Source: Streptococcus sp. SPS1 (GTDB lineage Bacteria; Bacillota; Bacilli; Lactobacillales; Streptococcaceae). From it: a stretch of DNA of 48,420 nt. The DNA lies in NCBI RefSeq assembly GCF_030439915.1, contig NZ_JAQFJG010000014.1, positions 1-48,420 on the forward strand, given 5' to 3'. Under the pieces are notes generated by a model. That model ran no database searches and was not told the origin of the DNA. It worked only from the letters and a program-made list of their open reading frames with translations. A program made the position numbers and the translations under genes. Positions 10,523 to 19,838 of the stretch are shown one piece after another. Position 1 is the first letter of the stretch; the number at the start of each line of letters is the position of its first letter.

Positions 10523-12889
10523 CTATTTTCCAAAAATCTCTTTGAGGTCTGCGTCTGTAATCCCAATCATGGCGGGGATGCTGTCCCAGTTTTCTTCTGT
10601 CAGGATGTAGGATTGTTCAGAGTCACTTGATGTGGCAGTTTCAGAGACAGCTTGTTGCTTTTCTTCAACATTCTCCAGTAGATCACTGAAGCGTTCAATC
10701 AGATAGGTTTTTCGGGCAGTTCCGATATGTTGGGTAGCATAATCGAAGGCCTGTAATTCGCCTAGTAAGATAAGCTTGCTTTTGGCGCGTGTAATGGCTG
10801 TATAGATGAGATTGCGCTCCAGCATACGCCTGCTAGCACTAGTGATAGGTAGGATGACAACAGGGAACTCACTTCCCTGAGACTTATGAATACTCATGGC
10901 ATAGGCCAGGCGAATCTTGTACCATTCGTTACGTGGGTAAGAGACCTCATTGCCATCAAAATCAATGACAATCTCGTCTTGTTTCGATTCGGTATATTTA
11001 CCAGGAATCAGGTCTGTGATAGCTCCTAGATCCCCATTAAAGACATTGATTTCAGCATCGTTAACCAAATGAATGACCTTATCTCCCTTACGATAGTGGC
11101 ACTGGGTAGCTTCAAAACTGAGTTGATCTTTTTGTGGTGGATTGAGCAGGTCTTGCAAGAGCTGGTTGATGGCATCAATCCCTGCCGTCCCTCGGTACAT
11201 GGGAGCCAGAACTTGGATATCACGGGCAGGGATGCCACTTCTGAGGGCAGCGCCTAAGATTTTCTCAATGGTAGCAGGAATATGGCCACTAGCAATTTCA
11301 AAGTAGGAACGGTCTGCTTTTTTCTGAGTGAAATCAGCTGGCAAGATGCCCTGTCGAATCTGACTAGCTAGGGTAACGATGGTTGATTCTTCGCTTTGTC
11401 GATAAATTTTTTCCAAGCGAGTCTGAGGAATCAAGGGAATATGAAGCAGATCCGCTAGAACCTGTCCAGGACTGACAGACGGCAACTGGTCGCTGTCACC
11501 CACGATGAGGATCTTGCTGTTAGAAGAGATGTTAGAGAAGAGTTGATTGGCCAGCCAAGTATCCACCATGGAAAATTCATCTACGATGATAAAGTCAGCA
11601 TCCAGATAATCTTCCAGATGACTGGTATCATCGTCACCTGTCATTCCCAAGTGGCGGTGTATGGTCGCGCTTGGCAAGCCTGTCAATTCATTCATGCGCC
11701 GAGCGGCTCGACCAGTTGGAGCGGCAAGAAGAATCGGCAAGTTGCTTTTTTTCCTGAGGTTAAGTCCTTCTAAAAGGGCATAAACAGCGATGATCCCATT
11801 GATAACAGTGGTCTTACCAGTACCAGGCCCACCTGTCAGGATAAAGACCTTGTTTTGGATAGCGTCGCAGATCGCCTGTTTTTGAATGTTATCATACTCA
11901 ATCCCCAGATCTTCTTCGACAGTAGCGATATGTTTTTGAATGGTTTCTAAATCTTGGCTCTTCTGTTTTCCTTTTTCAAGGATACGAACCAAGTGACTGC
12001 GGATGCCTTCCTCCGCGAAAAAGAGACTATTATCAAAGATTTTGGTATCAATTTGCTGAACCTTGTCTTCTTCAATCAGGTAGGAGAGTTCTTGGGCAAC
12101 TTGACTGGGATCCAGTTCTACGGGGCGGGAAGACTCAAGGAGAGTAAGTGTTTGTTCCAGCAAATCCCGTGCTTCAACATAGGTGTCCCCTGTTTCCATA
12201 CAGGCCTGAAAAAGACTATGAACTAGACCGGCACGGAAGCGCTCAGGAGCCTGACTTTCGATGCCTAGTTCCTCCGCTAATTGGTCAGCAATGGTAAATC
12301 CCAAACCCTTGATATCCTCAACCAACTGGTAGGGATAATTTTCAACCACATCAAGGGTTTCCTCCTTGTAAAAGTCTTGAATCTGGAAGGCTAGTTTATT
12401 GGGAATGCCGTAGTTGGCCAGTTTGGCTAAAACCATTTCCGTTCCGTAGTTGAGACGGAGAGTGGAGACGAAAGCCTCGCGATTTTTGGCAGATAGTCCT
12501 GTAATGCCTGCTAACCTTTCTGGATGTTGCAAAATTTCGTCAATGGTATTGTCGCCATAGGTATCCACAATTTTCTGAGCTGTCTTGAGACCAATTCCCT
12601 TGAAATGGCTACTTGAAAAGTACTTAACTAGTCCCTTGCTAGTTGGTTTTGCATGTTCATAACGGCTGATTTGCAGTTGTTCCCCATACTTGGAGTGCTG
12701 GACAATTTGTCCCCAAAAAGTATAGTCTTCTCCCTCAATCACATCAGCCATGGTGCCAGTAACAATGATTTCAAAATCATCAAAGTTTTCTGCGTCCGTA
12801 TCTTCGATTTCTAGGAGGAGGATACGATAAAAATTGCTGGGATTTTCAAAAATAATCCGTTCAATGGTTCCTGAAAAATAAACTTCCAT
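10523..12889 (-). CDS. recD2: RecD2-type ATP-dependent DNA helicase
   Basis: Superfamily 1B 5'-3' helicase of the RecD2 (RecD-like, RecBC-independent) group involved in DNA repair and fork maintenance. The best start is the ATG at 12889 (MEVYFSGTIE, 788 aa), with AAAGGA five bases before it. A longer frame from a TTG at 12943 runs into a BOX repeat and is not credible. Visible features are the N-terminal OB-like and helix-hairpin-helix region typical of RecD2 (GIGLKTAQKI, ITGLSAKNREA), Walker A GGPGTGKTT (about 353-361), Walker B DEFSMVD, motif III GDSDQLPSV and the C-terminal MSIHKSQGSEF with AITRAKSKL. Confidence 0.95.
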   Translation of the reverse strand: MEVYFSGTIERIIFENPSNFYRILLLEIEDTDAENFDDFEIIVTGTMADVIEGEDYTFWGQIVQHSKYGEQLQISRYEHAKPTSKGLVKYFSSSHFKGIGLKTAQKIVDTYGDNTIDEILQHPERLAGITGLSAKNREAFVSTLRLNYGTEMVLAKLANYGIPNKLAFQIQDFYKEETLDVVENYPYQLVEDIKGLGFTIADQLAEELGIESQAPERFRAGLVHSLFQACMETGDTYVEARDLLEQTLTLLESSRPVELDPSQVAQELSYLIEEDKVQQIDTKIFDNSLFFAEEGIRSHLVRILEKGKQKSQDLETIQKHIATVEEDLGIEYDNIQKQAICDAIQNKVFILTGGPGTGKTTVINGIIAVYALLEGLNLRKKSNLPILLAAPTGRAARRMNELTGLPSATIHRHLGMTGDDDTSHLEDYLDADFIIVDEFSMVDTWLANQLFSNISSNSKILIVGDSDQLPSVSPGQVLADLLHIPLIPQTRLEKIYRQSEESTIVTLASQIRQGILPADFTQKKADRSYFEIASGHIPATIEKILGAALRSGIPARDIQVLAPMYRGTAGIDAINQLLQDLLNPPQKDQLSFEATQCHYRKGDKVIHLVNDAEINVFNGDLGAITDLIPGKYTESKQDEIVIDFDGNEVSYPRNEWYKIRLAYAMSIHKSQGSEFPVVILPITSASRRMLERNLIYTAITRAKSKLILLGELQAFDYATQHIGTARKTYLIERFSDLLENVEEKQQAVSETATSSDSEQSYILTEENWDSIPAMIGITDADLKEIFGK

Positions 12890-12918
12890 AAGATTCCTTT
12901 GCATAAATAGGTGAGAGT

Positions 12919-13072
12919 TAATACTCTTCGAAAATCTCTTCAAACCACGTCAGCTTCGCCTTGCCGTATATATGTTACTGACTTCGTCAGTTCTATCTAC
13001 AACCTCAAAGCAGTGCTTTGAGCAACCTGCGGCTAGCTTCCTAGTTTGCTCTTTGATTTTCATTGAGTATAA
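12919..13072 (+). repeat. BOX element, A-B-C
   Basis: boxA from 12919, one boxB (ACTGACTTCGTCAG...CTCAAAGCAGTGCTTTGAG) and boxC ending CATTGAGTATAA at 13072. It lies 30 bp upstream of the recD2 start, so its boxA end is part of, or displaces, the recD2 promoter region. Confidence 0.93.
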
Positions 13073-13129
13073 CTTTGTTTCTATCTTAATCAAACTGGAT
13101 AGTGAATAATCATATTCTCACGATAGAAG

Positions 13130-13161
13130 AAGAGGCTGAGATTACTGTTTCTCGGCCTCTT
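13130..13161 (-). terminator. Possible terminator of rnhC-lepB
   Basis: AAGAGGC (13130-13136) and GCCTCTT (13155-13161) form a 7-bp stem with extra GAG/CTC pairing inside. On the minus strand the following bases are CTTCTTCTA, a poor U tract, so this is only a likely terminator. Confidence 0.45.
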
Positions 13162-13168
13162 AGGTCTC

Positions 13169-13783
13169 TTAAAATGTTCCGATACGGGTGATTGGCCAGA
13201 AGCGGAATTTAGCTTCCCCTGTGATATCTTTTGCTTTAAAGGTACCTACATGTCGGCTGTCGCTCGAAACCAAGCGGTCGTCTCCGAGGAGAAGGTATTC
13301 TCCTTCTGGGACAGTAAAGCTAAAGTTGGTGTTGTAATTGACATCAACTGTGAAGGCTTGCGCTTTTTCAGCGATACTTCTAAAGAAAGTGCCTTTATTT
13401 CCTTCAAAACCCTTGCCTGAGTAGGTGCTTTGGAGTTTGTCATCCTTGAAGCGTTTGATATAGTCTGCTAGGTAAGGCTCATCTGTCTCTTTGTCATTGA
13501 TGTAAAGTTTATCGTTTTCATAACGGATGGTATCGCCAGGCATTCCAATCACGCGCTTGACGATGTCCTTATTGCCATCTTCCTCATGGGCAACCACGAT
13601 ATCAAAACGGTCAATAGGAAGGTGCTTAACGACAAAGAGGATTTCACCATCCGCTAGGGTCGGATCCATGGAATGTCCTTCTACGCGGACATTACTCCAA
13701 AAAAAGATACGGCTCAAAGCTAATAATGACAGAATCAGGAGGAACAATCCCCACTCTTTTAAGAAATTTTTAAATGAATTCAT
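13169..13783 (-). CDS. lepB: Type I signal peptidase
   Basis: Membrane-bound serine protease that removes signal peptides from secreted proteins. The 204 aa have one N-terminal membrane helix (about 11-29). The catalytic Ser38 lies in VRVEGHSMDPTL and the general-base Lys76 in NKDIVKRVIGMPGD. The box E motif LLGDDRLVSSDSRHVG is also present. It is encoded three bases after the rnhC stop, so the two genes are co-transcribed. Confidence 0.96.
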   Translation of the reverse strand: MNSFKNFLKEWGLFLLILSLLALSRIFFWSNVRVEGHSMDPTLADGEILFVVKHLPIDRFDIVVAHEEDGNKDIVKRVIGMPGDTIRYENDKLYINDKETDEPYLADYIKRFKDDKLQSTYSGKGFEGNKGTFFRSIAEKAQAFTVDVNYNTNFSFTVPEGEYLLLGDDRLVSSDSRHVGTFKAKDITGEAKFRFWPITRIGTF

Positions 13784-13786
13784 AAC

Positions 13787-14668
13787 TTACCTTTCTAAGC
13801 GTTTTTTCGCTTTTTCAGTATTTTTAAAGTGCAGTTTAGCGCAGAAATTGAGTCCCTGCATACCATAGGCTTGCAAAATCTGGCTAGCTACCTTATCAGA
13901 AGTCGTTCCAGCTCCACTTGGAAGTTGATAGCCCAGCTCTCGTCCTAGATTTTCAAGATTTTCCAGAAAGAGATCACGCGCAATGATAGAAGAGACTGCG
14001 ACAGCCAAGTATTTGCCCTCAGCCTTTTCTTCTAAGCTGATAGGATTGCTGAAACGATTGGCCTCTTGTGCCAAGTACTTGTCATAATTTTTAGCACTGG
14101 TAAAGGCGTCAATCACAATTTTCTCAGGCTGAAAACCTTTTTGAAGGAGGAGATAGATGGCCTGATTATGGAGAGCTACCTTAACTGAAACAGCATTGTA
14201 GCGGTCTCCGATGACCTCGTTGTACTTGCTTGGTGAGAGAAGGAGTGCTTGGTGCTGGATTTTTTCCTTGAGGATAGGGGCAATCTGACGAATCTTTTGG
14301 TCGGTCAGAGTCTTAGAATCTCCCACACCGAGATTTCGCAAGAAGTCATGCTGGTCAGGTGTGACAAAGGAAGCCACAACTGCAAGTCCACCAAAGTAGG
14401 AACCATTTCCAACCTCATCTGTCCCAATCAAAGGGAAATTTTGTCCGCTGGTTTGCTCTACAGCTTGATAGCCAAAGAAACGAGCGTATTTCTCAGCCCC
14501 TTCACCTTGAAGTAAGACCTTTCCAGAAGTATAGATAGAAACCGTTGCTTGGGGTAGCCTCAAAAAGTAGCGGATATAGGGATTCTTGCTGGGAGCCAGA
14601 CTGGTTTGATAGTGTTCAAGAAAAGCCTGAATCTCCTTTTCACTTGGTGTGAGTGTTATACTTGCCAT
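13787..14668 (-). CDS. rnhC: Ribonuclease HIII
   Basis: Endonuclease that cleaves RNA in RNA/DNA hybrids. The N-terminal TBP-like substrate-binding domain (about 1-75), absent from RNase HII, identifies it as HIII. The catalytic domain begins [14 protein letters not shown], with D84 and E85 as metal ligands. [15 protein letters not shown] supplies a further acidic residue. The protein has 293 aa. The gene is divergent from zapA, with about 85 bp between the start codons, and is followed closely by lepB. Confidence 0.95.
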   Translation of the reverse strand: MASITLTPSEKEIQAFLEHYQTSLAPSKNPYIRYFLRLPQATVSIYTSGKVLLQGEGAEKYARFFGYQAVEQTSGQNFPLIGTDEVGNGSYFGGLAVVASFVTPDQHDFLRNLGVGDSKTLTDQKIRQIAPILKEKIQHQALLLSPSKYNEVIGDRYNAVSVKVALHNQAIYLLLQKGFQPEKIVIDAFTSAKNYDKYLAQEANRFSNPISLEEKAEGKYLAVAVSSIIARDLFLENLENLGRELGYQLPSGAGTTSDKVASQILQAYGMQGLNFCAKLHFKNTEKAKKRLER

Positions 14669-14708
14669 AGTTTCTATTGTACCATAAAAGCAGGCAAATT
14701 TGTAAAAA

Positions 14709-14737
14709 CTGACAAAATTAGCGAATTTTGGTATAAT
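14709..14737 (+). promoter_or_regulatory. Promoter of the zapA-cvpA genes
   Basis: CTGACA (14709-14714), a 17-nt spacer and TATAAT (14732-14737) with a TGG extension. The start codon is 18 nt downstream of the -10, so the leader is very short. Confidence 0.75.
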
Positions 14738-14754
14738 ATCATGAGGTGAATTTT

Positions 14755-15057
14755 ATGGCAAATCTAAATCGATTCAAATTTACATTCGGGAAAAAATCAT
14801 TAACTTTGACAAGCGAGCATGATAACCTTTTTATGGAGGAAATCGCCAAGGTTGCGACAGAAAAATACCAAGCAATTAAAGAACAAATGCCTAGTGCAGA
14901 CGATGAAACAATCGCTCTTTTGTTGGCAGTCAACTGTTTATCAACTCAGCTCAGCCGTGAGATTGAATTTGATGATAAGGAGCAAGAATTAGAAGAACTC
15001 CGTCACAAGCTTGTGACTTGCAAGCAAGAACAGAGCAAGATTGAGGATTCCTTATGA
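14755..15057 (+). CDS. zapA: ZapA-like cell division protein
   Basis: A small protein (100 aa) of the ZapA family, which bundles FtsZ at the division ring. The start is the ATG at 14755 (MANLNRFKFTFGKK) with GAGGTG seven bases upstream. A frame from the GTG at 14746 begins inside that ribosome binding site. The order is beta strands (LNRFKFTFGKKSLTLTS), an amphipathic helix (about 25-60) and a long C-terminal coiled coil rich in E, K and Q. The stop overlaps the cvpA start. The family call is based on fold pattern and on the zapA-cvpA-mutS2 gene order seen in Firmicutes. Confidence 0.8.
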   Translation: MANLNRFKFTFGKKSLTLTSEHDNLFMEEIAKVATEKYQAIKEQMPSADDETIALLLAVNCLSTQLSREIEFDDKEQELEELRHKLVTCKQEQSKIEDSL

Positions 15058-15602
15058 TTTCACTCCTTCTTCTATTGGTCTTGGCTTGGGGATTTTATAT
15101 CGGCTATCGGAGAGGCCTGCTCTTACAGGTTTATTACCTGATTTCAGCCATGGCATCGGCTTTTGTGGCCGGCCAGTTTTACAAGGGAATTGGAGAGCAA
15201 TTTCATTTGCTGCTCCCTTATGCAAATCCGCAGGAAGGTCAGGGAACTTTCTTTTTCCCATCGGATCAACTTTTCCAGTTGGATAAGGTCTTTTACGCAG
15301 GTATCGGCTACTTGCTTGTATTTGGGATTGTCTATAGCATCGGTCGTTTACTTGGTCTCTTGTTACACTTAATTCCTAGTAAAAAACTGGGTGGCAAGTT
15401 GTTCCAAGTTTCAGCAGGGATCTTGTCCATGTTGGTGACCTTATTTGTCTTGCAAATGGCCTTGACCATACTAGCAACCATTCCCATGGCAGCTATACAA
15501 AATCCTCTTGAAAAGAGTATCGTCGCAAAACACATCATCCAGAGCATACCAGTAACAACTAGTTGGCTCAAACAAATCTGGGTGACAAATTTAATCGGAT
15601 AA
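15054..15602 (+). CDS. cvpA: CvpA family membrane protein
   Basis: Predicted four-helix integral membrane protein of 182 aa, named for colicin V production in E. coli. Its biochemical role in streptococci is unknown. Hydrophobic helices fall at about 2-20, 24-42, 80-103 and 118-145. The N-terminal LLLLVLAWGFYIGYRRG with a conserved GYRRG turn is family-typical. ATGA overlap with zapA implies coupled translation. A terminator follows, so mutS2 is a separate unit. Confidence 0.85.
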   Translation: MISLLLLLVLAWGFYIGYRRGLLLQVYYLISAMASAFVAGQFYKGIGEQFHLLLPYANPQEGQGTFFFPSDQLFQLDKVFYAGIGYLLVFGIVYSIGRLLGLLLHLIPSKKLGGKLFQVSAGILSMLVTLFVLQMALTILATIPMAAIQNPLEKSIVAKHIIQSIPVTTSWLKQIWVTNLIG

Positions 15603-15633
15603 AAAGGGCAGGAGTTTTCCTAGCCCTTTGTTT
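15601..15633 (+). terminator. Terminator after cvpA
   Basis: AAAGGGC (15603-15609) pairs with GCCCTTT (15623-15629), with additional GGA/TCC pairing inside the loop, then GTTT. It begins at the cvpA stop codon. Confidence 0.75.
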
Positions 15634-15705
15634 ACAGATTTGACTCGAATCTATCAGAATATAAAAAGCTACCACACCTAGACATTCAAAGACAAGGAAA
15701 TAAAG

Positions 15706-18042
15706 ATGAATAAGAAAATATTAGAAACATTAGAGTTCAATAAGGTCAAGGCTTTGTTTGAACCCCATTTGTTGACCGAGCAGGGCTTGGAGCAATTGAG
15801 ACAGCTGGCTCCGACTGCTAAGGCAGATAAAATTAAACAGGCTTTTGCTGAGATGAAGGAAATGCAGGCTCTCTTTATCGAGCAACCGCATTTTACCATT
15901 CTCGCAATTAAGGAAATCGCAGGAGTCTGCAAGCGGTTGGAGATGGGGGCAGATCTCAATATCGAGGAGTTCCTCCTCTTGAAGCGCGTGCTTCTTGCTA
16001 GCCGAGAACTGCAAAGTTTTTATGCCAATCTGGAAAATGTCAGCTTGGAAGAGTTAGCCCTTTGGTTTGAGAAATTACACGATTTTCCGCAATTACAAGG
16101 AAATCTCCAAGCCTTTAATGATGCAGGTTTTATTGAAAATTTTGCCAGTGAAGAATTGGCGCGCATCCGTCGAAAAATCCATGATAGTGAGAGTCAGGTA
16201 CGCGATGTCTTGCAAGATTTGCTCAAGCAAAAGTCGCAGATGTTGACGGAAGGAATCGTTGCCAGCAGAAATGGCCGTCAGGTTTTACCAGTTAAAAATA
16301 CCTACCGCAATAAGATTGCAGGTGTTGTTCATGATATTTCTGCCAGCGGAAACACCGTCTATATCGAACCCCGTGAGGTGGTCAAACTGAGCGAGGAAAT
16401 TGCTAGTCTGCGAGCAGATGAGCGCTATGAAATGCTTCGAATTCTTCAAGAAATTTCTGAGCGTGTCCGACCTCATGCGGCTGAGATTGCTAATGACGCT
16501 TGGATTATCGGCCATCTGGACTTGATTCGTGCCAAGGTACGCTTTATCCAAGAAAGGCAAGCAGTCGTTCCTCAGCTGTCAGAAAATCAAGAGATTCAAC
16601 TGCTCCATGTCTGTCATCCTTTGGTCAAAAATGCCGTCGCAAATGATGTCCATTTTGGCCAAGATTTAACAGCCATTGTCATTACAGGTCCCAATACGGG
16701 CGGGAAGACCATCATGCTTAAAACTCTGGGATTGACGCAGGTTATGGCTCAGTCGGGTTTGCCGATTTTAGCAGATAAGGGAAGTCGTGTTGGTATTTTT
16801 GAAGAAATCTTTGCCGATATTGGCGATGAGCAGTCTATTGAACAGAGCTTGTCTACCTTCTCTAGCCATATGACCAATATTGTGGATATTCTTGGTAAGG
16901 TCAACCAGCATTCGCTCTTGCTCTTGGATGAGTTGGGGGCTGGTACAGATCCCCAAGAGGGAGCCGCCCTTGCCATGGCTATTCTGGAGGACCTTCGCCT
17001 GCGTCAAGTCAAGACTATGGCGACTACCCACTATCCGGAACTCAAGGCCTACGGTATTGAGACAGCCTTTGTGCAAAATGCCAGCATGGAGTTTAATACT
17101 GCAACTCTACGCCCGACCTATCGCTTTATGCAGGGAGTTCCTGGCCGAAGCAATGCCTTTGAAATTGCTAAACGTTTAGGCTTATCTGAAGTTATTGTAG
17201 GGGAGGCAAGCCAGCAGGTCGATCAGGACAATGATGTCAATCGGATTATTGAGCAACTGGAAGAGCAGACGTTAGAGAGTCGCAAACGCTTGGACAATAT
17301 CCGTGAGGTGGAGCAAGAAAATCTCAAGATGAATCGTGCGCTAAAAAAACTCTACAATGAACTCAATCGTGAAAAGGAAACCGAGCTTAATAAGGCGCGT
17401 GAACAGGCTGCTGAGATTGTGGCCATGGCCCTCAGTGAGAGTGACCAGATTCTCAAAAATCTCCACAGTAAGTCCCAGCTCAAACCTCATGAAATCATTG
17501 AAGCCAAGGCCAAGCTGAAAAAATTGGCTCCTGAAAAAGTGGACTTGTCTAAAAACAAGGTCCTTCAAAAGGCCAAGAAAAAACGTGCTCCAAAGGTGGG
17601 AGATGATATCGTTGTTCTCAGTTATGGACAGCGTGGTACCCTGACCAGTCAACTTAAGGATGGCCGTTGGGAAGCCCAAGTTGGCTTGATTAAGATGACC
17701 TTGGAAGAGAAAGAGTTTGACCTTGTTCAAGCCCAGCAAGAAAAGCAAGTCAAGAAGAAACAGGTCAATGTCGTGAAACGAACTTCTGGTCGTGGCCCAC
17801 AAGCCAGACTGGACCTTCGAGGCAAACGTTATGAAGAGGCCATGAATGAGCTAGATGCCTTTATCGACCAAGCCTTGCTTAATAATATGGCTCAAGTTGA
17901 TATCATTCATGGTATTGGAACAGGTGTCATCCGTGAAGGTGTCACCAAATACCTACAAAGAAACAAACATGTCAAGAGTTTCGGCTATGCCCCACAAAAT
18001 GCTGGAGGGAGTGGCGCAACTATTGTCACTTTTAAAGGATAG
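15706..18042 (+). CDS. mutS2: MutS2 (Smr-domain ATPase)
   Basis: MutS-family ATPase without a mismatch-recognition domain. In Firmicutes it acts on stalled or collided ribosomes and has also been linked to suppression of recombination. The 778 aa contain a MutS core and clamp helices (1-300), Walker [12 protein letters not shown] (about 328-338), Walker [20 protein letters not shown], a Lys/Glu-rich coiled coil (about 510-630) and a C-terminal Smr domain (about 702-778; [26 protein letters not shown]). The ATG has AAGGAAATAAAG upstream. No clear promoter was found in the 70 bp before it. Confidence 0.96.
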   Translation: MNKKILETLEFNKVKALFEPHLLTEQGLEQLRQLAPTAKADKIKQAFAEMKEMQALFIEQPHFTILAIKEIAGVCKRLEMGADLNIEEFLLLKRVLLASRELQSFYANLENVSLEELALWFEKLHDFPQLQGNLQAFNDAGFIENFASEELARIRRKIHDSESQVRDVLQDLLKQKSQMLTEGIVASRNGRQVLPVKNTYRNKIAGVVHDISASGNTVYIEPREVVKLSEEIASLRADERYEMLRILQEISERVRPHAAEIANDAWIIGHLDLIRAKVRFIQERQAVVPQLSENQEIQLLHVCHPLVKNAVANDVHFGQDLTAIVITGPNTGGKTIMLKTLGLTQVMAQSGLPILADKGSRVGIFEEIFADIGDEQSIEQSLSTFSSHMTNIVDILGKVNQHSLLLLDELGAGTDPQEGAALAMAILEDLRLRQVKTMATTHYPELKAYGIETAFVQNASMEFNTATLRPTYRFMQGVPGRSNAFEIAKRLGLSEVIVGEASQQVDQDNDVNRIIEQLEEQTLESRKRLDNIREVEQENLKMNRALKKLYNELNREKETELNKAREQAAEIVAMALSESDQILKNLHSKSQLKPHEIIEAKAKLKKLAPEKVDLSKNKVLQKAKKKRAPKVGDDIVVLSYGQRGTLTSQLKDGRWEAQVGLIKMTLEEKEFDLVQAQQEKQVKKKQVNVVKRTSGRGPQARLDLRGKRYEEAMNELDAFIDQALLNNMAQVDIIHGIGTGVIREGVTKYLQRNKHVKSFGYAPQNAGGSGATIVTFKG

Positions 18043-18100
18043 CAGTATTCTGGACTTTATAAAGTAAAAACTGTTGAACTAATTTTTACTAATAAACACA

Positions 18101-18129
18101 TTGACAAAAGCCAACATTTTTTGTAAAAT
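18101..18129 (+). promoter_or_regulatory. Promoter of the glycine riboswitch / symporter transcript
   Basis: Consensus TTGACA (18101-18106), a 17-nt spacer and TAAAAT (18124-18129). The transcript would start near 18136, about 250 nt before the symporter start codon. Confidence 0.8.
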
Positions 18130-18149
18130 AAGAATCAATTAAATACCAA

Positions 18150-18359
18150 CACCGAATGAAGTTTAATAGAAGTGGGGAATCGTTTGATTTTCCATGACTG
18201 TAAATGGACGGAACTCTGGAGAGACCGTAAAGGCACCGAAGGGGCAAGGCAGGCAACTGCTCAAACTCTCAGGTAAAAGGACAGAGCTAGGATAGACCGC
18301 TTTTTAGCATTTATCTAAGCATTCCAGAGTACATGTATCTTGCATGTGCTCTTTCTTTT
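18150..18359 (+). ncRNA. Glycine riboswitch with intrinsic terminator
   Basis: The conserved glycine-aptamer blocks are present in order: GGACGGAACTCTGGAGAGA (18207-18225), CACCGAAGGGGCAA (18233-18246) and AAACTCTCAGGTAAAAGGAC (18263-18282) followed by AGAG. Only one full aptamer is present. The 5' part (18173-18205), with a GGGGAATC/GATTTTCC hairpin, may be the reduced 'ghost' partner seen in singlet riboswitches. P1 would pair CTCTG (18214-18218) with CAGAG (18282-18286). The terminator follows: GAGTACATG (18327-18335) with CATGTGCTC (18343-18351), then TTTCTTTT. ACTCTGGA (18213-18220) is an exact complement of TCCAGAGT (18323-18330), an antiterminator exclusive of both P1 and the terminator. 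This predicts termination when glycine is bound. Confidence 0.93.
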
Positions 18360-18384
18360 GGGGTTGAAAAGATAGGAGAAGGAA

Positions 18385-19707
18385 ATGTTAGAATTGCTTA
18401 AATCAATCGATGCTTTTGCTTGGGGACCGCCCCTCTTGATTTTATTGGTCGGAACAGGGCTTTACCTAACTATTCGGCTAGGACTCTTGCAGGTTTTGCG
18501 TCTGCCCAAGGCCTTTCAGCTTATTTTTATCCAGGATAAGGGACATGGGGATGTATCCAGTTTTGCAGCTCTGTGTACAGCCTTGGCATCAACCGTTGGA
18601 ACAGGGAATATCATAGGGGTTGCGACGGCTATCAAGGTGGGGGGGCCTGGAGCCCTCTTTTGGATGTGGATGGCGGCTTTCTTTGGAATGGCTACCAAGT
18701 ATGCGGAAGGACTCTTGGCCATCAAATACCGCACCAAGGACGACCATGGTGCAGTAGCGGGAGGTCCCATGCATTATATCCTTCTAGGGATGGGAAAAAA
18801 GTGGCGTCCACTTGCTGTTTTGTTTGCAGTAGCAGGAGTACTGGTTGCTCTCTTGGGAATCGGAACCTTCACTCAAGTTAACTCGATTACAGAATCTATC
18901 CAGAATACAACGACTATTTCGCCAGCTATCACTGCTCTCGTCTTGTCTGTCTTTGTAGCGATTGCAGTCTTTGGCGGACTCAAGTCCATTTCAAAGGTTT
19001 CAACTACTGTTGTGCCTTTTATGGCTATCATTTATATCTTAGGAACTCTTACAGTTATTTTCTTTAATATCGGGAAAATTCCTTCTACAATTGCTTTAGT
19101 CTTTACCTCAGCTTTTAATCCCCTTGCTGCGGTAGGTGGATTTGCTGGTGCTAGCGTTCGGATGGCTATTCAAAATGGTGTGGCGCGTGGTGTGTTCTCA
19201 AATGAATCTGGTCTGGGTTCTGCTCCCATTGCAGCTGCTGCGGCTAAGACAAATGAACCAGTAGAGCAAGGCTTGATTTCCATGACAGGAACCTTTATTG
19301 ACACCCTCATTATCTGTACTCTGACTGGTTTGACCATCTTGGTGACTGGTGTTTGGAGTGGCGACTTAAATGGGGTTGCCTTGACTCAGTCAGCCTTCTC
19401 AACAGTCTTTTCACACTTTGGACCTGCCCTTTTGACCATCTTCCTTGTACTCTTTGCCTTCACGACAATTCTAGGTTGGAACTATTACGGGGAACGTTGT
19501 TTTGAGTTTCTCTTTGGGGTTCGCTTTATCTGGCTCTACCGTGTGGTCTTTGTGCTCATGGTCTTGTTGGGAGGATTTATCGAGTTGGATATGGTCTGGA
19601 TTATCGCAGATATTGTCAACGCTTTGATGGCTCTGCCAAACTTGATTGCCCTCTTAGTTTTATCACCAGTTGTTATTGTTGAGACTAAAAAGTATTTTGA
19701 CAAATAA
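18385..19707 (+). CDS. Sodium:alanine/glycine symporter (AgcS family)
   Basis: Sodium-coupled importer of alanine or glycine in the cytoplasmic membrane. The 440 aa contain about ten to eleven hydrophobic helices. Family signatures are GTGNIIGVATAI near the end of helix 2, GGPMHYILLGMGKKW, and GVARGVFSNESGLGSAPIAAAAAKT in the middle. The upstream glycine riboswitch indicates that glycine is at least one relevant substrate. The gene is monocistronic, ended by a hairpin at 19711-19735. Confidence 0.93.
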   Translation: MLELLKSIDAFAWGPPLLILLVGTGLYLTIRLGLLQVLRLPKAFQLIFIQDKGHGDVSSFAALCTALASTVGTGNIIGVATAIKVGGPGALFWMWMAAFFGMATKYAEGLLAIKYRTKDDHGAVAGGPMHYILLGMGKKWRPLAVLFAVAGVLVALLGIGTFTQVNSITESIQNTTTISPAITALVLSVFVAIAVFGGLKSISKVSTTVVPFMAIIYILGTLTVIFFNIGKIPSTIALVFTSAFNPLAAVGGFAGASVRMAIQNGVARGVFSNESGLGSAPIAAAAAKTNEPVEQGLISMTGTFIDTLIICTLTGLTILVTGVWSGDLNGVALTQSAFSTVFSHFGPALLTIFLVLFAFTTILGWNYYGERCFEFLFGVRFIWLYRVVFVLMVLLGGFIELDMVWIIADIVNALMALPNLIALLVLSPVVIVETKKYFDK

Positions 19708-19710
19708 TGA

Positions 19711-19735
19711 AATCACACATCGCGTGTGATTTTTT
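19711..19735 (+). terminator. Terminator of the symporter gene
   Basis: AATCACAC and GTGTGATT form an 8-bp stem around loop ATCGC, followed by six Ts. It begins right after the stop codon. Confidence 0.9.
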
Positions 19736-19838
19736 GCTTTCATAAAAAATTTCTATCAGTGCAATTTAAAATATATATTATACACGGTATAGAATCTGTG
19801 ATAGACTAGGTTTCAACAACATGAAAAGAGGTTTTATG

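Noticed and set aside
12890..12943. N-terminal extension of RecD2 to 12943
   Set aside because: It starts with TTG inside a BOX element, while the ATG at 12889 has a proper AAAGGA and gives the family length.
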